From assembly GCA_039707655.1 (NCBI GenBank), contig CM077670.1, positions 145,494,001 to 145,558,000 of the forward strand: 64,000 bases of DNA, in the 5' to 3' direction. This DNA comes from Elymus sibiricus (lineage: Eukaryota > Streptophyta > Magnoliopsida > Poales > Poaceae). The first letter of the stretch is position 1; each line of letters opens with the position of its first letter. The notes beneath the pieces were generated by a model. The model was not told the origin of the DNA. It saw only the letters and a list, made by a program, of their open reading frames with translations, and did not search any database. The position numbers and the translations under genes were made by a program. Below are positions 22,752 through 33,749 of this stretch, one piece after another.

Positions 22752-23653
22752 TGTCGGGCCATTGGGAACCAGGGTACCACGACCCGTCTACCTACGGCCC
22801 AGGAAGTTACGCTTGGCGAAGGCCCAAGACGCGGCCCACCCACGGGCGCCGCGAAGTGAAGACACCTCGCGAGGCGTCAGCCTCAAGAGGGCCCCTCCTC
22901 AAGGAGCAAACCACCAAGACTTAGCCGCAGTAGCGGCAGAAAGCCTCACGAGGCCCTCTCACAAGGTGGACTCCTGAGGCGGTCCCCCGAGGCGGCCGCC
23001 CAAGGTCGTCCAAGCCTGACGCCTGCCGCACGGTCCTGTGCCCACCACGTGGGTGACGCGCTTGGCGACGAATGGTGACAGAAGCCGCGCCAGCGGGCGC
23101 AGACAGAGAGGGTTTCCTCTTTGGTGCTAAAGGGGCAGCACCAGCTGCCCTCCTCCAAAGCAAGTCCCAAGCACTGCCCGTTTGGTGAAAGAAGACTGAG
23201 ACAGTAAGGTGTGCAGGGCGGAGGTCATCACCGAGCCCAGTGGTGCCTCATGGATCATGCTTTTGCAGGCGAAGACCACTTCTGTCAGGATAGCCTGGGC
23301 GCCTGTCCCCTTTCAAAACCCGTCAATTGTGGCTACCCTTCCCGCCGAGATTTTCAAGGGAAGAGGACCAGGGCGGCTATAAAAGGGGCAGCGCTGCCAT
23401 TGTAGAGCGGATCGATTCCTTCGTGTCCGACCTTGCACGCGAGAACTTTCTTGCCCATAGCAATCCCAACCACAAGCAGGAGTAGGGTTTTACACCGCAA
23501 GGTGGCCCGAACCTGGGTAACCATTGTGTCCCCTATCGTGCTCTACGCTCGTGTGCTCTCACTGTAGCCTCGCCGTGGTCACCCTTGGATCGGTAACAAC
23601 TAGCTAGCCTCCAGTGTTCGAACCTTTGGGTCGGCGGAGCCCCGATTCTGACA
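22752..23653 (+). repeat. Element D 5' LTR (902 bp)
   Basis: It runs from TGTCGGGCCATTGGG to CCCCGATTCTGACA. The TATA box TATAAAAG is at 23378-23385. Several near-palindromes of the form CCTCNNGAGG occur in the first 250 bases. Confidence 0.92.
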
Positions 23654-23655
23654 TT

Positions 23656-23675
23656 TGGCATGCCAGGTAGGGGGC
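23656..23675 (+). other. Primer binding site of element D
   Basis: TGGCATGCCAGGTAGGGGGC starts two bases after the LTR. It differs from the TGGCGCCCAC-type sites of A and E, so D belongs to another Tat family. Confidence 0.75.
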
Positions 23676-23706
23676 TAGCTTTGGTTCTTCCCACCTCCTC
23701 ACCGCC

Positions 23707-25467
23707 ATGGCTGACGCTCGTCGTGAGCGCTACGCGCGCCGAGCTGCCAAGGTGGCCTAGATGGAGCTGGTCGCCCGTGACGACCGTCGACGCCGCGCTG
23801 CCGGCGCCGCCACCGACCCCGCTGCAAGTGAGCAGCAGGCTTCCTCCCTCCACCCGTCCATGCAGCCGGATGGCCACACCGCCACGGCCTCTTCGCTCGC
23901 CCGCCGTGACGTGCCGGCCCCGCAGGCCGCGCTGCTCATGGCACGCGATCTTCTGCGCTACCGCCCCACCGACGCCGGATATGACGCCTGGCTCAGCCGC
24001 ATCACCGAGCTCGTCAACGCCGCTGGAGATGCCCCGGCGCCCTCTCACTCGCTCCACCCTCCACCATCTCGCACCGGGGACATGGCGCATGGTGCGCCGC
24101 CTCCGCCTCGTCCGCCTAGCGAGGGTGCCAGGCGCCACCGCGACGCGCTGGCACGTGAGCCGTCTCGCGGCGCGTCTTCGCCGGACCATGGCAAGCCCAG
24201 CCGCCAGATCGTCCGGCACGCGCCCCCTGACGCGCGCGTACTCCTCGAGCGGCAGCTCCAGCGCCAAGACAGGACCATCCAGGAGGTCGCGGCTGCCGGC
24301 TGCCAGAACCATGCCGCCTTCGCCGGTGGTTTTCCCTCCAGCTGCGGGGGCTGCCGCGCCTTCACCCGCGAGCTGCGCCGTGTGGTGTGGCCCACCAAGT
24401 TCAAGCCGGACCTGCCTCCGCGCTACAACGGCAGCCCCAACCCCGCAGAGTTCCTGCAGCTCTATGCCCTGAGCATCAAGGCAGCGAACGGCGATAACAA
24501 GGTCATGGCGAACTGGTTTCCCATGGCCCTCAAGGACGGCCCACGCTCATGACTCATGAACCTCCCCGAGGCGTCCATCTCCTCGTGGGCCGAGCTCTGC
24601 CGGCAATTTGTCGCCAACTTGAAGGGCATGCACGAGCACTCCCTCACACTCAACGACTTGCGCGCCGTGCGCCAGCACCCTGATGAGACTCTCCGCATGT
24701 ACATCCAGTGCTTTAGCCAAGTGCGGAACAATATCCCACTTGCCTTCGAGGCCGCCATCATCTCCGCGTTCTCCTCCGGCGTCGCTGACATCCGGATGCG
24801 CGAGAAGCTCGCCATCAACGACGAGCTCGACTCCATGCTCGAGCTGTTCGACCTCGCCGACAGATGCGCCAAGGCTGAAGAAGGCCGTCTCTTCGCCCAC
24901 AACGACCTCGACGAGGTGCCAAACGCCGCCAAGGCCAAGAGCAAGGACACCAAGCGCAAGGGCCCTGCCATGCTCGCGGCGGAGCCCGAGTAGAAGGACG
25001 ACCGTGAGTGCGACGAGCCCAAGAAGGACAGCCACCCTCTCTGCGCCTACCACAACTCGCACTACCATAGCACCGAGGACTGCCACGAGCTCAAGCTGCT
25101 TCGTGACGAGCGCCTGGGCTGCCGAGGCGACTGCAACGATCGCGGCACCGTTCGCAGAGGCGGCCGCAATGGCAACCGTAGGGGAGACCGCAATGACAAC
25201 GGCAACTCCTGGCAGGGCTGGCGCGACCAGCCTCGCGAGGCCAACCCTCAGGCCAATGCCGCTCTCCCACCACTGCCGCCGCCTCCTCGGAGGAACGATG
25301 GCAACCAGCCTGACGAGGGCGCTGGGGGCCACCAGGAGCCTCGCGGAGTGGCTTGCATCCTTGGCGGGGCCCAGGCTCCCGCGTCCAACCACCACTTCAA
25401 GTTGTTCTCTCACGAGGTGAACGTCGCCCTCCCGAGGCCTGAGGCCACTTGGCCCCTCAAGTGGTCT
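23707..25467 (+). pseudogene. Element D gag
   Basis: The ATG at 23707 opens MADARRERYARRAAKVA, then TAG 23758-23760. The frame continues with an Ala/Pro/Arg-rich N-terminal region and the capsid-like part (KFKPDLPPRYNGSPNPAEFLQLYALSI, then NLPEASISSWAELCRQFVANLKG and DETLRMYIQCFSQVRNN). TGA 24550-24552 replaces the conserved Trp before LMNLPEAS. TAG 24991-24993 follows AAEPE. A modified zinc knuckle CAYHNSHYHSTEDC lies at about 25045. Then comes an Arg/Gly/Asn-rich nucleocapsid tail. TAG 25468-25470 (KWS*YTITF) closes the segment. Confidence 0.85.
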
Positions 25468-25470
25468 TAG

Positions 25471-26123
25471 TACACAATCACCTTCGACTCCAATGATCAC
25501 CCCAAGTCTTCAACCGCTGCGGGCACGGTCCCCATGCTGTGCACCCCCACCATCACCAACGTCACCGTCACCAAGACGCTCACCGACAGAGGTGCTGGCC
25601 TTAAATTGATCTCCATCGAGACCTTCGAGCGGCTCCAACTGCCCTACGAGTAGCTGATGCCGACCAGGCCCTTCTCCGGAGTGAATGATGGATCCACCAT
25701 CCCTCTGGGGCAAGTGTGCCTTCCCGTCACCTTTGGCACCCGCAATAACTACCACACTGAGCTCATCGACTTCGACGTGGCGCACATTGGCCTGCCGTAC
25801 AACGCCATCCTGGGCTACCCAGCGCCCGCCAAGTTCATGGCGGCGACCCATCACGCCTACAACGTCCTCAAGATGCGGGGCTGTAGCGGCATCATCACCG
25901 TCTGCTGCGACAAGAAGGACGCGCGGTCCGCTCCCTCGAGGGTGCCTACAACGCTGCTGCCACCGCCTATCCTGCTGACGAAGAAGTCGCCGAGCCTCAT
26001 GAGGCCGCACCCGCGATGAAGAAGTAGCTGTTCTCTCAGGACCGTGCCAAGACAAAGAAAGTGTCGGTGGACGGCAGCGGCTCAGGCCCTGCCTTCACCA
26101 TCGGCACTGGCCTCTCTCCTGCA
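25471..26123 (+). pseudogene. Element D protease
   Basis: This is the aspartic protease of the polyprotein. The active site reads KTLTDRGAGLKLIS: the usual DGG has become DRG, which would probably inactivate it. Downstream TFGTRNNYHTELIDFDV, LPYNAILGYPAPAKFMA and YNVLKM fit the rest of the fold. Stops: TAG 25651-25653 (YE*LMPTRPF), a frameshift near 25920, then TAG 26025-26027 (MKK*LFSQD) and TAG 26124-26126 at the border with reverse transcriptase. Confidence 0.82.
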
Positions 26124-26126
26124 TAG

Positions 26127-27060
26127 GAAGATGCGCTTGTCACCTTCCTTCGGGCAAATTCAGATGTGTTCGCCTGGATGGCATTTGATTTGTCCGGTGT
26201 GCCGAGGGAGGTGATCGAGCACCACTTAGCGGTGTTCCCCAAGGCACGCCCCGTGAAACAGAAGGCACGGCGCCAGGCGCCAGAGAAGCAAGATTGCATC
26301 GTCAAGGAAGTTCAGAAGCTCCAAGAAGCTGGAGTCATCCGTGAGGTGCGCCATCCCGAATGGCTCGCCAACCCAGTCGTGGTGCCCAAGAAGTGCGGCA
26401 AGGAGCGAATGTGCGTTGACTTCACGAGCCTCAACAAGTTTTGCCCTGAAGATCCCTTCCCGCTGCCTCGCATCGACCAGATCATGGACTCCACCGCCGG
26501 GTGCGAGTTGCTATGCTTCCTAGATGCCTTCTCAGGCTACCACCAAATCAAGATGGAGACTAAAGACATGGAGAAAACGGCCTTCATCACCCCCTGCAGC
26601 ATATTCTGCTACATCTGCATGCCCTTCGGCCTCAGGAGCGCCGGAGCCACCTTCCAGAGGCTGATGCGCATCGCCTTGGGGCCCAGATGGGGCCAAACGC
26701 TGAGGCCTATGTCGACGACATCATTGTCAAGACTCGCGAGGCCTGGTCCCTCCTCGCGGACCTCAAGGAGACGTTCGACAATCTGCGCAAGGTCAACCTG
26801 AAGCTCAACCCAGACAAAGTGCGTCTTTGGAGTTCCCTCCAGCAAGTTGCTTGGCTTCCTGGTCTCCCACCGCGGCATCGAGGCCAATCCTGAGAAGATC
26901 AAGGCCATCGAGAAGATACGTCCTCCTCAGAGCCTCAAGGAGATGCAGCGCCTGGCAGGATGCATGGCCTCGCTTGGGCGATTCATCTCCAAGTTCGGCG
27001 AGCGAGCCCTGCCATTCTTCAAGCTCATGAAGAGATCCGGCCCCTTCAAGTGGTCTCCTG
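26127..27060 (+). pseudogene. Element D reverse transcriptase
   Basis: Motifs in order: VFAWMAFDLSGVPR, NPVVVPKKCGKERMCVDFTSLNK, CFLDAFSGYHQIKM and FCYICMPFGLRSAGATFQRLM. The frame is then lost near 26690. The catalytic AYVDDIIVKTRE and the following FDNLRKVNLKLNPDK are in a second frame (26687-26830). A third frame resumes near 26840 with LGFLVSHRGIEANPEKIKAI. The catalytic YVDD is intact but two frameshifts bracket it. Confidence 0.88.
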
Positions 27061-28445
27061 AGGCCGACGCTGCCTTCGAAGACCTCAAGAGGTACCTCAC
27101 GAGCCCGCCCATCATGGTCGCGCCACGCTCTCGTGAGCCCTTGCTCCTATACTTGGCAGCCACTCCCCAGATGGCCAGCGCGGCCCTGGTGGCAGTTCAA
27201 GAAGAGCACGTCTGCGCACAGAAGAAGCCTGCCGCGCCGGCGCCACCCGAGGTCGCGCTGTCGCCTGCTGAAATCCTGCCTCAGGAGACCCTTGGCGCAT
27301 CGCCTCCTGAGGCCGCGCCTCCACCTGCCGAGGGCCCTCCTCAGGAGGCCTCCGATGAGCCACCTCGCGAGCCGCCTCCCGAGCCATCCGAGCCTCATGT
27401 GTCTCCCAGCCCCCCAAGAGAGCAAGCTGCCGCGACAATTTCACGCCTCGTCGAGCACCCGGTGTACTTCGTCAGCACGGTGCTGCGGGATGCGCACGAG
27501 CGCTACCCCATCCAGCAGAAGCTCCTCCTCGCGCTCCTCGTCGCCTCCAGGAAGCTGCGCCACTACTTCCAGGGCCATCCCATCAAGGTGATCTCATCCT
27601 ACCCCCTGGAGCAAGTCTTGCGCAGCCCCAACGCCGCTAGCTGTGTCGTCGAGTGGAACATTGAGTTGCAGGCCTTCGAGCTGGAATTCTACACCACAAG
27701 GGTGATCAAGGGTGCAGCCCTGGCTGACTTCGTAGTGGAATGGATGGATCCGCTCAAGGAGGAGCCTCGCGAGGATGAATCCCTCTTGCCTGAGGACGAG
27801 GCGCCTGGCGGCTGGACCATGCACTTCGATGGTGCTTTCTCCCGGCAGGGCGCGGGAGCTGGCGTCATGCTCACTTCGCCGACGGGAGACAAGCTCTACT
27901 ACGCTGTCCAACTCTGCTTCAAGAGCGACGACAAGGTCTCCAACAACATCATGGAGTACGAAGGCCTCATTGCCGGCCTCAAGGCTGCCTTCGCTCTCGG
28001 CATCAAGCGCCTCACCATCAAGGGCGATTCGCAGCTCCTCGTCAATTTCTCCAACAAAAACTACAAGCCCAAGGACGAGCACATGGCCGCCTATCTGGAA
28101 GAGGTACGCAAGCTTGAGAAGTATTTCCTAGGCCTGGAGCTCCAGCACGTCCCCCGCGGAGGCAACAAGGAAGCCGACGACATCGCCAAGCGAGCATCCC
28201 GCCACGAGCCCCAAAGCCCCAGCGTCTTCGAGGAAAGGCTCCTCAAGCCATCAGCTACACCACCTGCCATGAGCGCCACGCTGCTTTACGAAGAGCTGCC
28301 ACCCGCACCACCCACGGGCGTGCCAGACTGCGGCCCAGCCTCAGGCGCCCGCCTGCTGTTGGCACTGGAGCCTCAAGTGGACAGCTGGGCCGCCGAGTTC
28401 AAGACCTACTTGCTTCACGGCACCCTCCCGGAGAAGGACTCATAG
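27061..28445 (+). pseudogene. Element D RNase H, proline-rich insert and second RNase H
   Basis: The frame that resumes near 26847 is open to TAG 28443-28445. It contains the first RNase H start (LLLYLAATPQMASAALVAVQ), then about 75 residues rich in Pro, Glu and Ala (27222-27435), then the RNase H remainder (HPVYFVSTVLRDAHERYP, SRKLRHYFQGHPI, LADFVVEW). The second, Tat-type RNase H follows: MHFDGAFSRQGAGAGVML, NNIMEYEGLIAGL, IKGDSQLLVNF and NKEADDIAK, with acidic residues present. The insert interrupts a domain normally continuous in A and F. This is the longest undamaged pol frame in D. Confidence 0.88.
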
Positions 28446-29623
28446 GCAGCGCGTGTGGCTCGTCAGGCCACCTCTTACTGCTTAAAGGATGGCGAGATGT
28501 ACCGCAGGCGCCGCAATGGCTTCTCGCTGTGGTGCATCTCTGAAGAACAATGTCGCGAGTTGCTTGCCAACATTAATGGAGGAGACTGTGGTCACCACTA
28601 TTCATCACACACCCTCACCTGCAAGGTGTTCCCCAGCGGCTTCTACTGGCCCACCGCGCTTCACGACGCCACCGAGCTGGTCCAATCCTATGAAGCTTGT
28701 CAATTCCACGCCAAGCAAATCCACCAGCCAGCACAAGACCTCCGGACGATTCCTCTCTTGTGGCCCTTCGCGGTCTGGGGGCTGGATATCTTGGGACCCT
28801 TCCCCGCGCAGTTGGCAGCCACCGCTACATCTATGTCGCCATCGACAAGTTCACCAAGTGGGCGGAGGTCGAGCCCGTGCGCACCATCCCGGCAGGCTCT
28901 GCCGTCAAGTTCATCAAGGGCCTCGTGAGCCGCTTTGGCATCCCCAACCGCATCATCACTGACAACGGCTCCCAGTTCACAAGCGGCCTCTTCAAGTCAT
29001 ACTGCACTAGCCTCGGCACGCAGATCTGCTATGCCTCTGTGGCGCACCAACGAAGCAACGGCCAGGCCGAGCATGCCAACACTAAGGTCCTCAAGGGCCT
29101 CATGACAATAAGCTTCAAGAAAAAGCTCGAAGCCTGCGGCAAGGGCTGGCTTGACGAGCTACAGTCTGTGCTATGGTTGATCCACATGACAGCAACCAAG
29201 CCTACCGGCGAGACTCCCTTCTTCCTCGTCTATGGAGCTAAAGCAGTCCTCCCTTCTGAGCTCAAGCACAGCTCTCTGTGAGTCCTCGCTTTCGATGAGG
29301 CTCGTCAGGACAGCTCGCGAGAGGCCGACCTGCTGCTCCTCGAGGAAGCCCATCGCCAGGCCGCCGTGCGCGCTGCAAGATACCAGCAGGCTTTGCATCG
29401 CTATCATAGCCACAACATACGCCCGCGCACCCTTGAAGCTGGCAATCTCGTCCTGAGAAGGATCCTCGCCAGAGAAGGACTCCACAAGCTCTCACCCATG
29501 TCGAAAGGCCCTTTCAGGGTTGCTCATGTCTCCAGGCCCGGCGCTGCTCGGCTGGAGATGGAGGACGGAGTTCCTGTGCCCAACACATGGAATATCCAAC
29601 ACCTCCACAAGTTCTACCCGTGA
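28446..29623 (+). pseudogene. Element D integrase
   Basis: It starts with ARVARQATSYCLKDGEMYRR, followed by the zinc region (GDCGHHYSSHTL and YEACQFHAKQ, where the first Cys of the C-x2-C pair has become Tyr). The catalytic core has WGLDILGPF (Asp), a frameshift near 28820, then TDNGSQF (Asp) and NGQAEHAN (Glu). TGA 29279-29281 lies at SSL*VLAFDEA, probably a former Arg codon. The C-terminal part reads RARYQQALHRYHSHNIRPR-like sequence and ends with NTWNIQHLHKFYP at 29623. Confidence 0.88.
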
Positions 29624-30947
29624 CCCTCATGCGTACGAACGAAGTGGAGTTGTACGCACTCCGGAGCCTCTCATTGTGTTCACCTATTGGGCCTGCGAGA
29701 GCTCCTGCCCATGCCTCAGTGGAAGCCCCATGCTCCGCGCTGGCGGAATGCCCACGCCTAGTGGAAGCCCCATGCTCAGCGCTGGCGGACAATCGAACTA
29801 AGGGGGCCCCACGGGTTGCACCAACCTCACACTGACCCGTGCCGGACATGGCAGCCACTTCACTTTTGGATGTGAAACTGAGGGCGCCCCACGGGCTGCA
29901 CCAACCTCAAACTGACCCGTGCTAGACACGACAGCCGCATCTTTTTTGGCTGTGAAATGAACCTTATTATTACGCTGCAATAAAGCTTCATTTCCTATGA
30001 TATTTTGTCTTTGGTAAGTCATTTGCTTCAGGAGTCATGCGCACTCGCGATCTCCCACCTGCTCCTCACGCGAGCGTGGGCTGGACACGGTGCCTGTGCT
30101 CGGGTCAGTCCCAGCAGCGCTGCAAAACCCAAGTGATCGAGCTCTGGCTCGCGGGCCTGCTCCAGCGCATGCCACCTCACCAAGGTCCTTGGTGTCTCGT
30201 CTCCTCGCATGACACCCACAAGTGAGCTAGCAAGCGTGCACTGCTCCCCCGTTCATGGAAATCTTCGGCATGCAGTTGTACCAGGAATGAGGCGCACAAA
30301 GGCCTCGTGAGCGCTGCCTCGCGAGGTAACTCATGACAAGACGCCTCCGTAAGCCCTCAGAGAGCCTTGCGAGCCAACCTGCGGTGGTTGTCTCCACCAA
30401 GTGCTAGCTGGAGGCCTCACGAGCAAGAGCCTCGCGAGGCGCACTCCGCGACCATGACACGCCAAGCGACACTCGTGGAAAGAGCTAAGTACAAAAACAC
30501 CTCACGAGCCACTCTCGGCGTCTCTTAGGCTCTCCTCTCCTCTCAACCTCGCTAGATGCTGATGTTTCCTCCTCCGCGCAAAGCCGCTTGCATGTCAAAG
30601 GGGGATTCCTGAGCATCGCGCCTCAGGAGCCCTTACCGCCTCTCAGTGCCCTACACCTCCTGGCCTTGTCTAGGCAACGCGACCTGACATACCAGTGACG
30701 GTTGTAGCCCGCTCGGGGGCTGGGTCCTGACGACGTAGAGCACCAAGGCAAGCAAAGAAAGGAAAATAGGCCTCATGAGAGGGCCTCATGAGGAAGCATA
30801 CATTGCAGCAAATCATAAAGTACCTTAAACAAAAGACATCGTTTTTACGCCCCCACGGGGCTACATCGATCTATTACAATAACAAAAGAGAAGGGCCAAG
30901 GAAGAGCATGGCACATCTTCAAGATCCGACTCGGGCGCTACCTGCGC
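29624..30947 (+). other. Element D 3' region between pol and the antisense gene
   Basis: No sense-strand gene is visible. The first 250 bases hold direct repeats of short units: GGAAGCCCCATGCTC...GCTGGCGGA twice, and a GGGC/GCCCCACGGG...CACCAACCTC unit twice at about 29806-29930. Many CCTCNNGAGG near-palindromes occur at 30300-30800. Such long 3' regions are normal in Tat elements. Confidence 0.7.
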
Positions 30948-31586
30948 CTAGTCGGAATCTTCGTCTTCACTCTTGATGCGCGGGGAGCTTTTGATGCTTT
31001 CGCCCCTGCTGCTGGAGTCGGTGCTGCCATCGCTATCGCCCTCGCTGGAGGAGTCGGAGCCGCTGCCGCTCTCACTCTCTGCGTAGCACTCCATGCAGGT
31101 ATCGGAGACCCCGAAGATCTTCATGAAGAGGGTGGCGGCTCCGTCGTACTTGAACTAGAGGAGATGCTCCCGCCTTAGGCCTAGGGTGCGGGCAAAAGAA
31201 TTCCTCCCCCGCTTCAGGAACATGAAGCCAGCTTGGGAGAACTCGGTCGCCACCCAGGAGGGGCCGTTGCAGCAGCCGTCTGCCTGCAGCCACAGACCCA
31301 AGGGCCCTCTGTCCGCCATCGCTCTTGCAAAGGAGTCAGGGAGCCGGAGCCAGCTGCAGGGCCGATGATGCAGCCCCACGATGAACTCGTGCGTCGCCTC
31401 CACCGTGTGGGCTCCCACCTGAGGAGGACGGGCGGCCGCCCCGCCACGCCCTCCACAGTCGCGGGCGGCAGCCCTTCCGTGAACGACAGGGCTGGCCGCG
31501 GCGACCGCCGAGGAGCGCCCCCGGCCCTGAGGGGGAACCCTCGCGGCTGCAGCGGATGCGCGGGTTCGCCCTCTGCCCCTTGCCAT
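30948..31586 (-). pseudogene. Antisense B3-domain protein gene inside element D
   Basis: This open frame on the strand opposite to gag-pol lies between integrase and the 3' LTR. From ATG 31586 it encodes an Arg/Ala/Gly-rich N-terminus (MARGRGRTRASAAAARV). From about residue 65 it encodes a plant B3-like DNA-binding domain: ATHEFIVGLHH, WLRLPDSFARAMADRGPLGLW, GFMFLKRGRNSFARTLGLRREHLL, then, after an in-frame TAG at 31155-31157, FKYDGAATLFMKIFGV. The frame continues as a Ser/Asp/Glu-rich acidic tail to TAG 30948-30950, giving 212 codons plus the internal stop. Both sides of that stop belong to one B3 domain, so it is a point nonsense. A TATA box and pyrimidine-rich leader precede it. Antisense extra ORFs are known in Tat elements; the B3 assignment is mine, from motif order and spacing, without a search. 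Confidence 0.78.
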
Positions 31587-31688
31587 CGCAGTGGTGGTCC
31601 TAGAAAGAGCGAGGAAGGGTGAAAGATCAAAGAAGGGGAGAGGCAGAGGTAGAAGATGAGTGGGGGAGATATCTATTCCCCGCCCCCC

Positions 31689-31694
31689 TTTATA
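31689..31694 (-). promoter_or_regulatory. TATA box of the antisense B3 gene
   Basis: The minus strand reads GTTATAAAGG, about 100 bases upstream of the ATG at 31586. A pyrimidine-rich leader (CTCATCTTCTACCTCTGCCT and onward) lies between. Spacing and composition resemble an ordinary plant promoter and 5' leader. It lies outside the LTR, so the gene would have its own promoter. Confidence 0.6.
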
Positions 31695-31919
31695 ACACCC
31701 CATGGGGACGCTCTCCATGCCGCTCCGCCTTCTTTGACATCGGGAATCAAGATTGCGAAGGAAAGCAATGATAGCCCTGCACCCTGCGCGGGCAGGCTTT
31801 ATGGCAGGCGCAAGCGGTTACCGAGGCATAGTGGGGGAGGTGGGGGCGTCCTCGTGCGCCATGCGTCAAACCTAGGCCCTGTAGTCTGTCTGGACCCGCG
31901 CCACGGGCCCGGGGGCTAC

Positions 31920-32809
31920 CGTCGGGCCATTGGGAACGAGGGTACCATGGTCCGTCTGCCTGCGGCCCAAGAAGCGATGCTTGGCGAAGGCCTAAGACGC
32001 GGGCCACCCACGGGCGCCACGAAGCGAGGACACCTCACGAGGCGCCAGCCTCACGAGGGCCCCTCCTCAAGGAGCAAACCACCAAGACTTATCCGCAGCA
32101 GCAGCGGAAAGCCTCGCGAGGCAGCCTCCTGAGGCGGTCCCCCGAGGCGGCCGCCCGACGTCGTCCGAGCCTGACGCCTGCCGCGCGGTCCTGTGCCCAC
32201 CATGTGGGTGATGCGTTTGGTGATGAATGGCGACAGAAGCCGCGCCAGCGGGCGCAGACAGAGAGGGTTTCCTCTTTGGTGCTAGAGGGGCGGCAGCAAC
32301 TGCCCTCCTCCTAAGCAAGTCCCAAGGACTGCCCATTTGGCGAAAAAAGACCGAGACAGCAAGGCGCGTAGGGCGGAGGTCTTCACCGAGCTCACCGGCG
32401 CGTCATGGATCATGCTTTTGTAGGCTAAGACCATCTTTTGTCGGGATAGCCTGGGCGCCTATCCCCTTTCAAAACCCGCCAATTGTGGCTACCCTTCCCG
32501 CCAAGATTTTCAAGGGAAGAGGACCAAGGCGGCTATAAAAGGGGCAGCGCTACCATTGTAGAGGGGATCAATTCCTTCGTCTCCGACCTTGTACGCGAGA
32601 ACTTTCTTGACCATAGCAATCCCAACCACAAGCAGGAGTAGGGTTTTACACCGCAAGGTGGCCCAAACCTGGGTAACCGTTGTGTCCCCTGTTGTGCTCT
32701 GCGCTCGTGTGCTCTCGCCGTAGCCTCGCCGTGGTCATCCTTGGATCGGTTGGAACTAGCTAGCCCCCAGTGTTTGAACCTTTGGGTCGGCGGAGCCCCG
32801 ATTCCGACA
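31920..32809 (+). repeat. Element D 3' LTR (890 bp)
   Basis: It begins CGTCGGGCCATTGGG (first T changed to C) after the purine-rich GGGCCCGGGGGCTAC tract at 31905-31919, and ends CCCCGATTCCGACA. The TATA box TATAAAAG is at 32534-32541. Confidence 0.92.
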
Positions 32810-32940
32810 TGTGGTACTAAACACTTTGCTGCACATACTTAGTTCTCCAGGTGTGGTTGAATTGACAACTCAACTGATAATACTCGCAAATATTCTTTGG
32901 CTCCCCTTGTGTCGCGATCCCCTATACTTGTGGGTTATCA
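32810..32940 (+). repeat. Element J: Athila-type LTR, right end
   Basis: The LTR interrupted at 22751 resumes here with TACTAAACACTTTGCTGCAC after the duplicated target bases. It ends in CCTATACTTGTGGGTTATCA at 32940, a typical terminal CA. The two halves join into one continuous LTR when D is removed. Confidence 0.8.
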
Positions 32941-33749
32941 TAAGCATGCAGTTGGACAAATCCTTCTTGGCACTTTTAGAGGACGATCCTCTCAATCAAA
33001 AATATTCAACCAGATAAATAATAGCTAATCAATTTAAACAACATAGGTGGAACCTTAGCCATAATTCTAGAACTATAATGCAAACTACACATAGACGTTG
33101 TTTATAATTAAGTTGCACTAGTGATTAAACTTAACTAATACATAATGGTGCTCCCACTCAAATCAATATCTCTCATAATTGATTTTAAGTGATTCAAGAC
33201 CCTGATCTGATTCACAGCCATTGATGTGGACATCACTGATGACGTGACCTTCAACTAGTAGGCAAACCTTTGCCGATCATATCTCCATATGACTCTTGTT
33301 CATCTTTCGATGCTTCATGCTCCGAGCTCAGAACAATTCTGCCAGAACTTCAAGACATCCAAGTGTTATCTGCATCCATGGTCTGACAATCCACCCGTCT
33401 TACACCTCAAAATCTGGTTTTACTCATCTGGACATGACGCACTCCGAATTGCTACGTGTTATAGATGGTAGCAACACTGGGAAGAGCACTTTTAACTTGA
33501 TATTTACCGTGAGAGATCACCCTAATAATTGACTACTGCGCAATCAAAGGGTGCAAACAACAAAGGGATAAACATCTCAGGTAATTCATAATAGCATGAT
33601 ATGGTATAGCCCTGGGCGCCGGGAAGTATTCACGGTCTTCTTGAATCTTCATTCGAAACGTCGCCGTGACGGTAGAAAAATCATTGTCGTGGCAGCCATT
33701 TCAAAAACGCTGCCGTGGCGGCAATTTCAGAAAACGTTGTTGTGGCAAC
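32941..33749. other. Unassigned intergenic or repeat DNA
   Basis: These 0.8 kb lie between LTR J and LTR H. I find no convincing gene; the longest frames are under 80 codons. The last 120 bases contain three imperfect copies of a CCGTGGCGGC/CGTCGTGGCAGCCATTTC-like unit (about 33655-33748). It is probably an old repeat or element remnant I cannot name. Confidence 0.4.

Larger units (their letters stand above)
22752..32809 (+). mobile_element. Element D: full-length Ty3/gypsy, Tat lineage, with antisense cargo gene
   Basis: Both LTRs, primer binding site, gag, protease, reverse transcriptase, RNase H, second RNase H, integrase and a long 3' region with an antisense gene are present (10.06 kb). 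The flanking 5-mers are TGTGC (22747-22751) and TGTGG (32810-32814), a target duplication with one mismatch, inside the LTR of J. LTR divergence is about 10 percent by eye in the first 180 bases, mostly transitions. Nine in-frame stops and several frameshifts show it is an old, dead copy. Confidence 0.93.
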
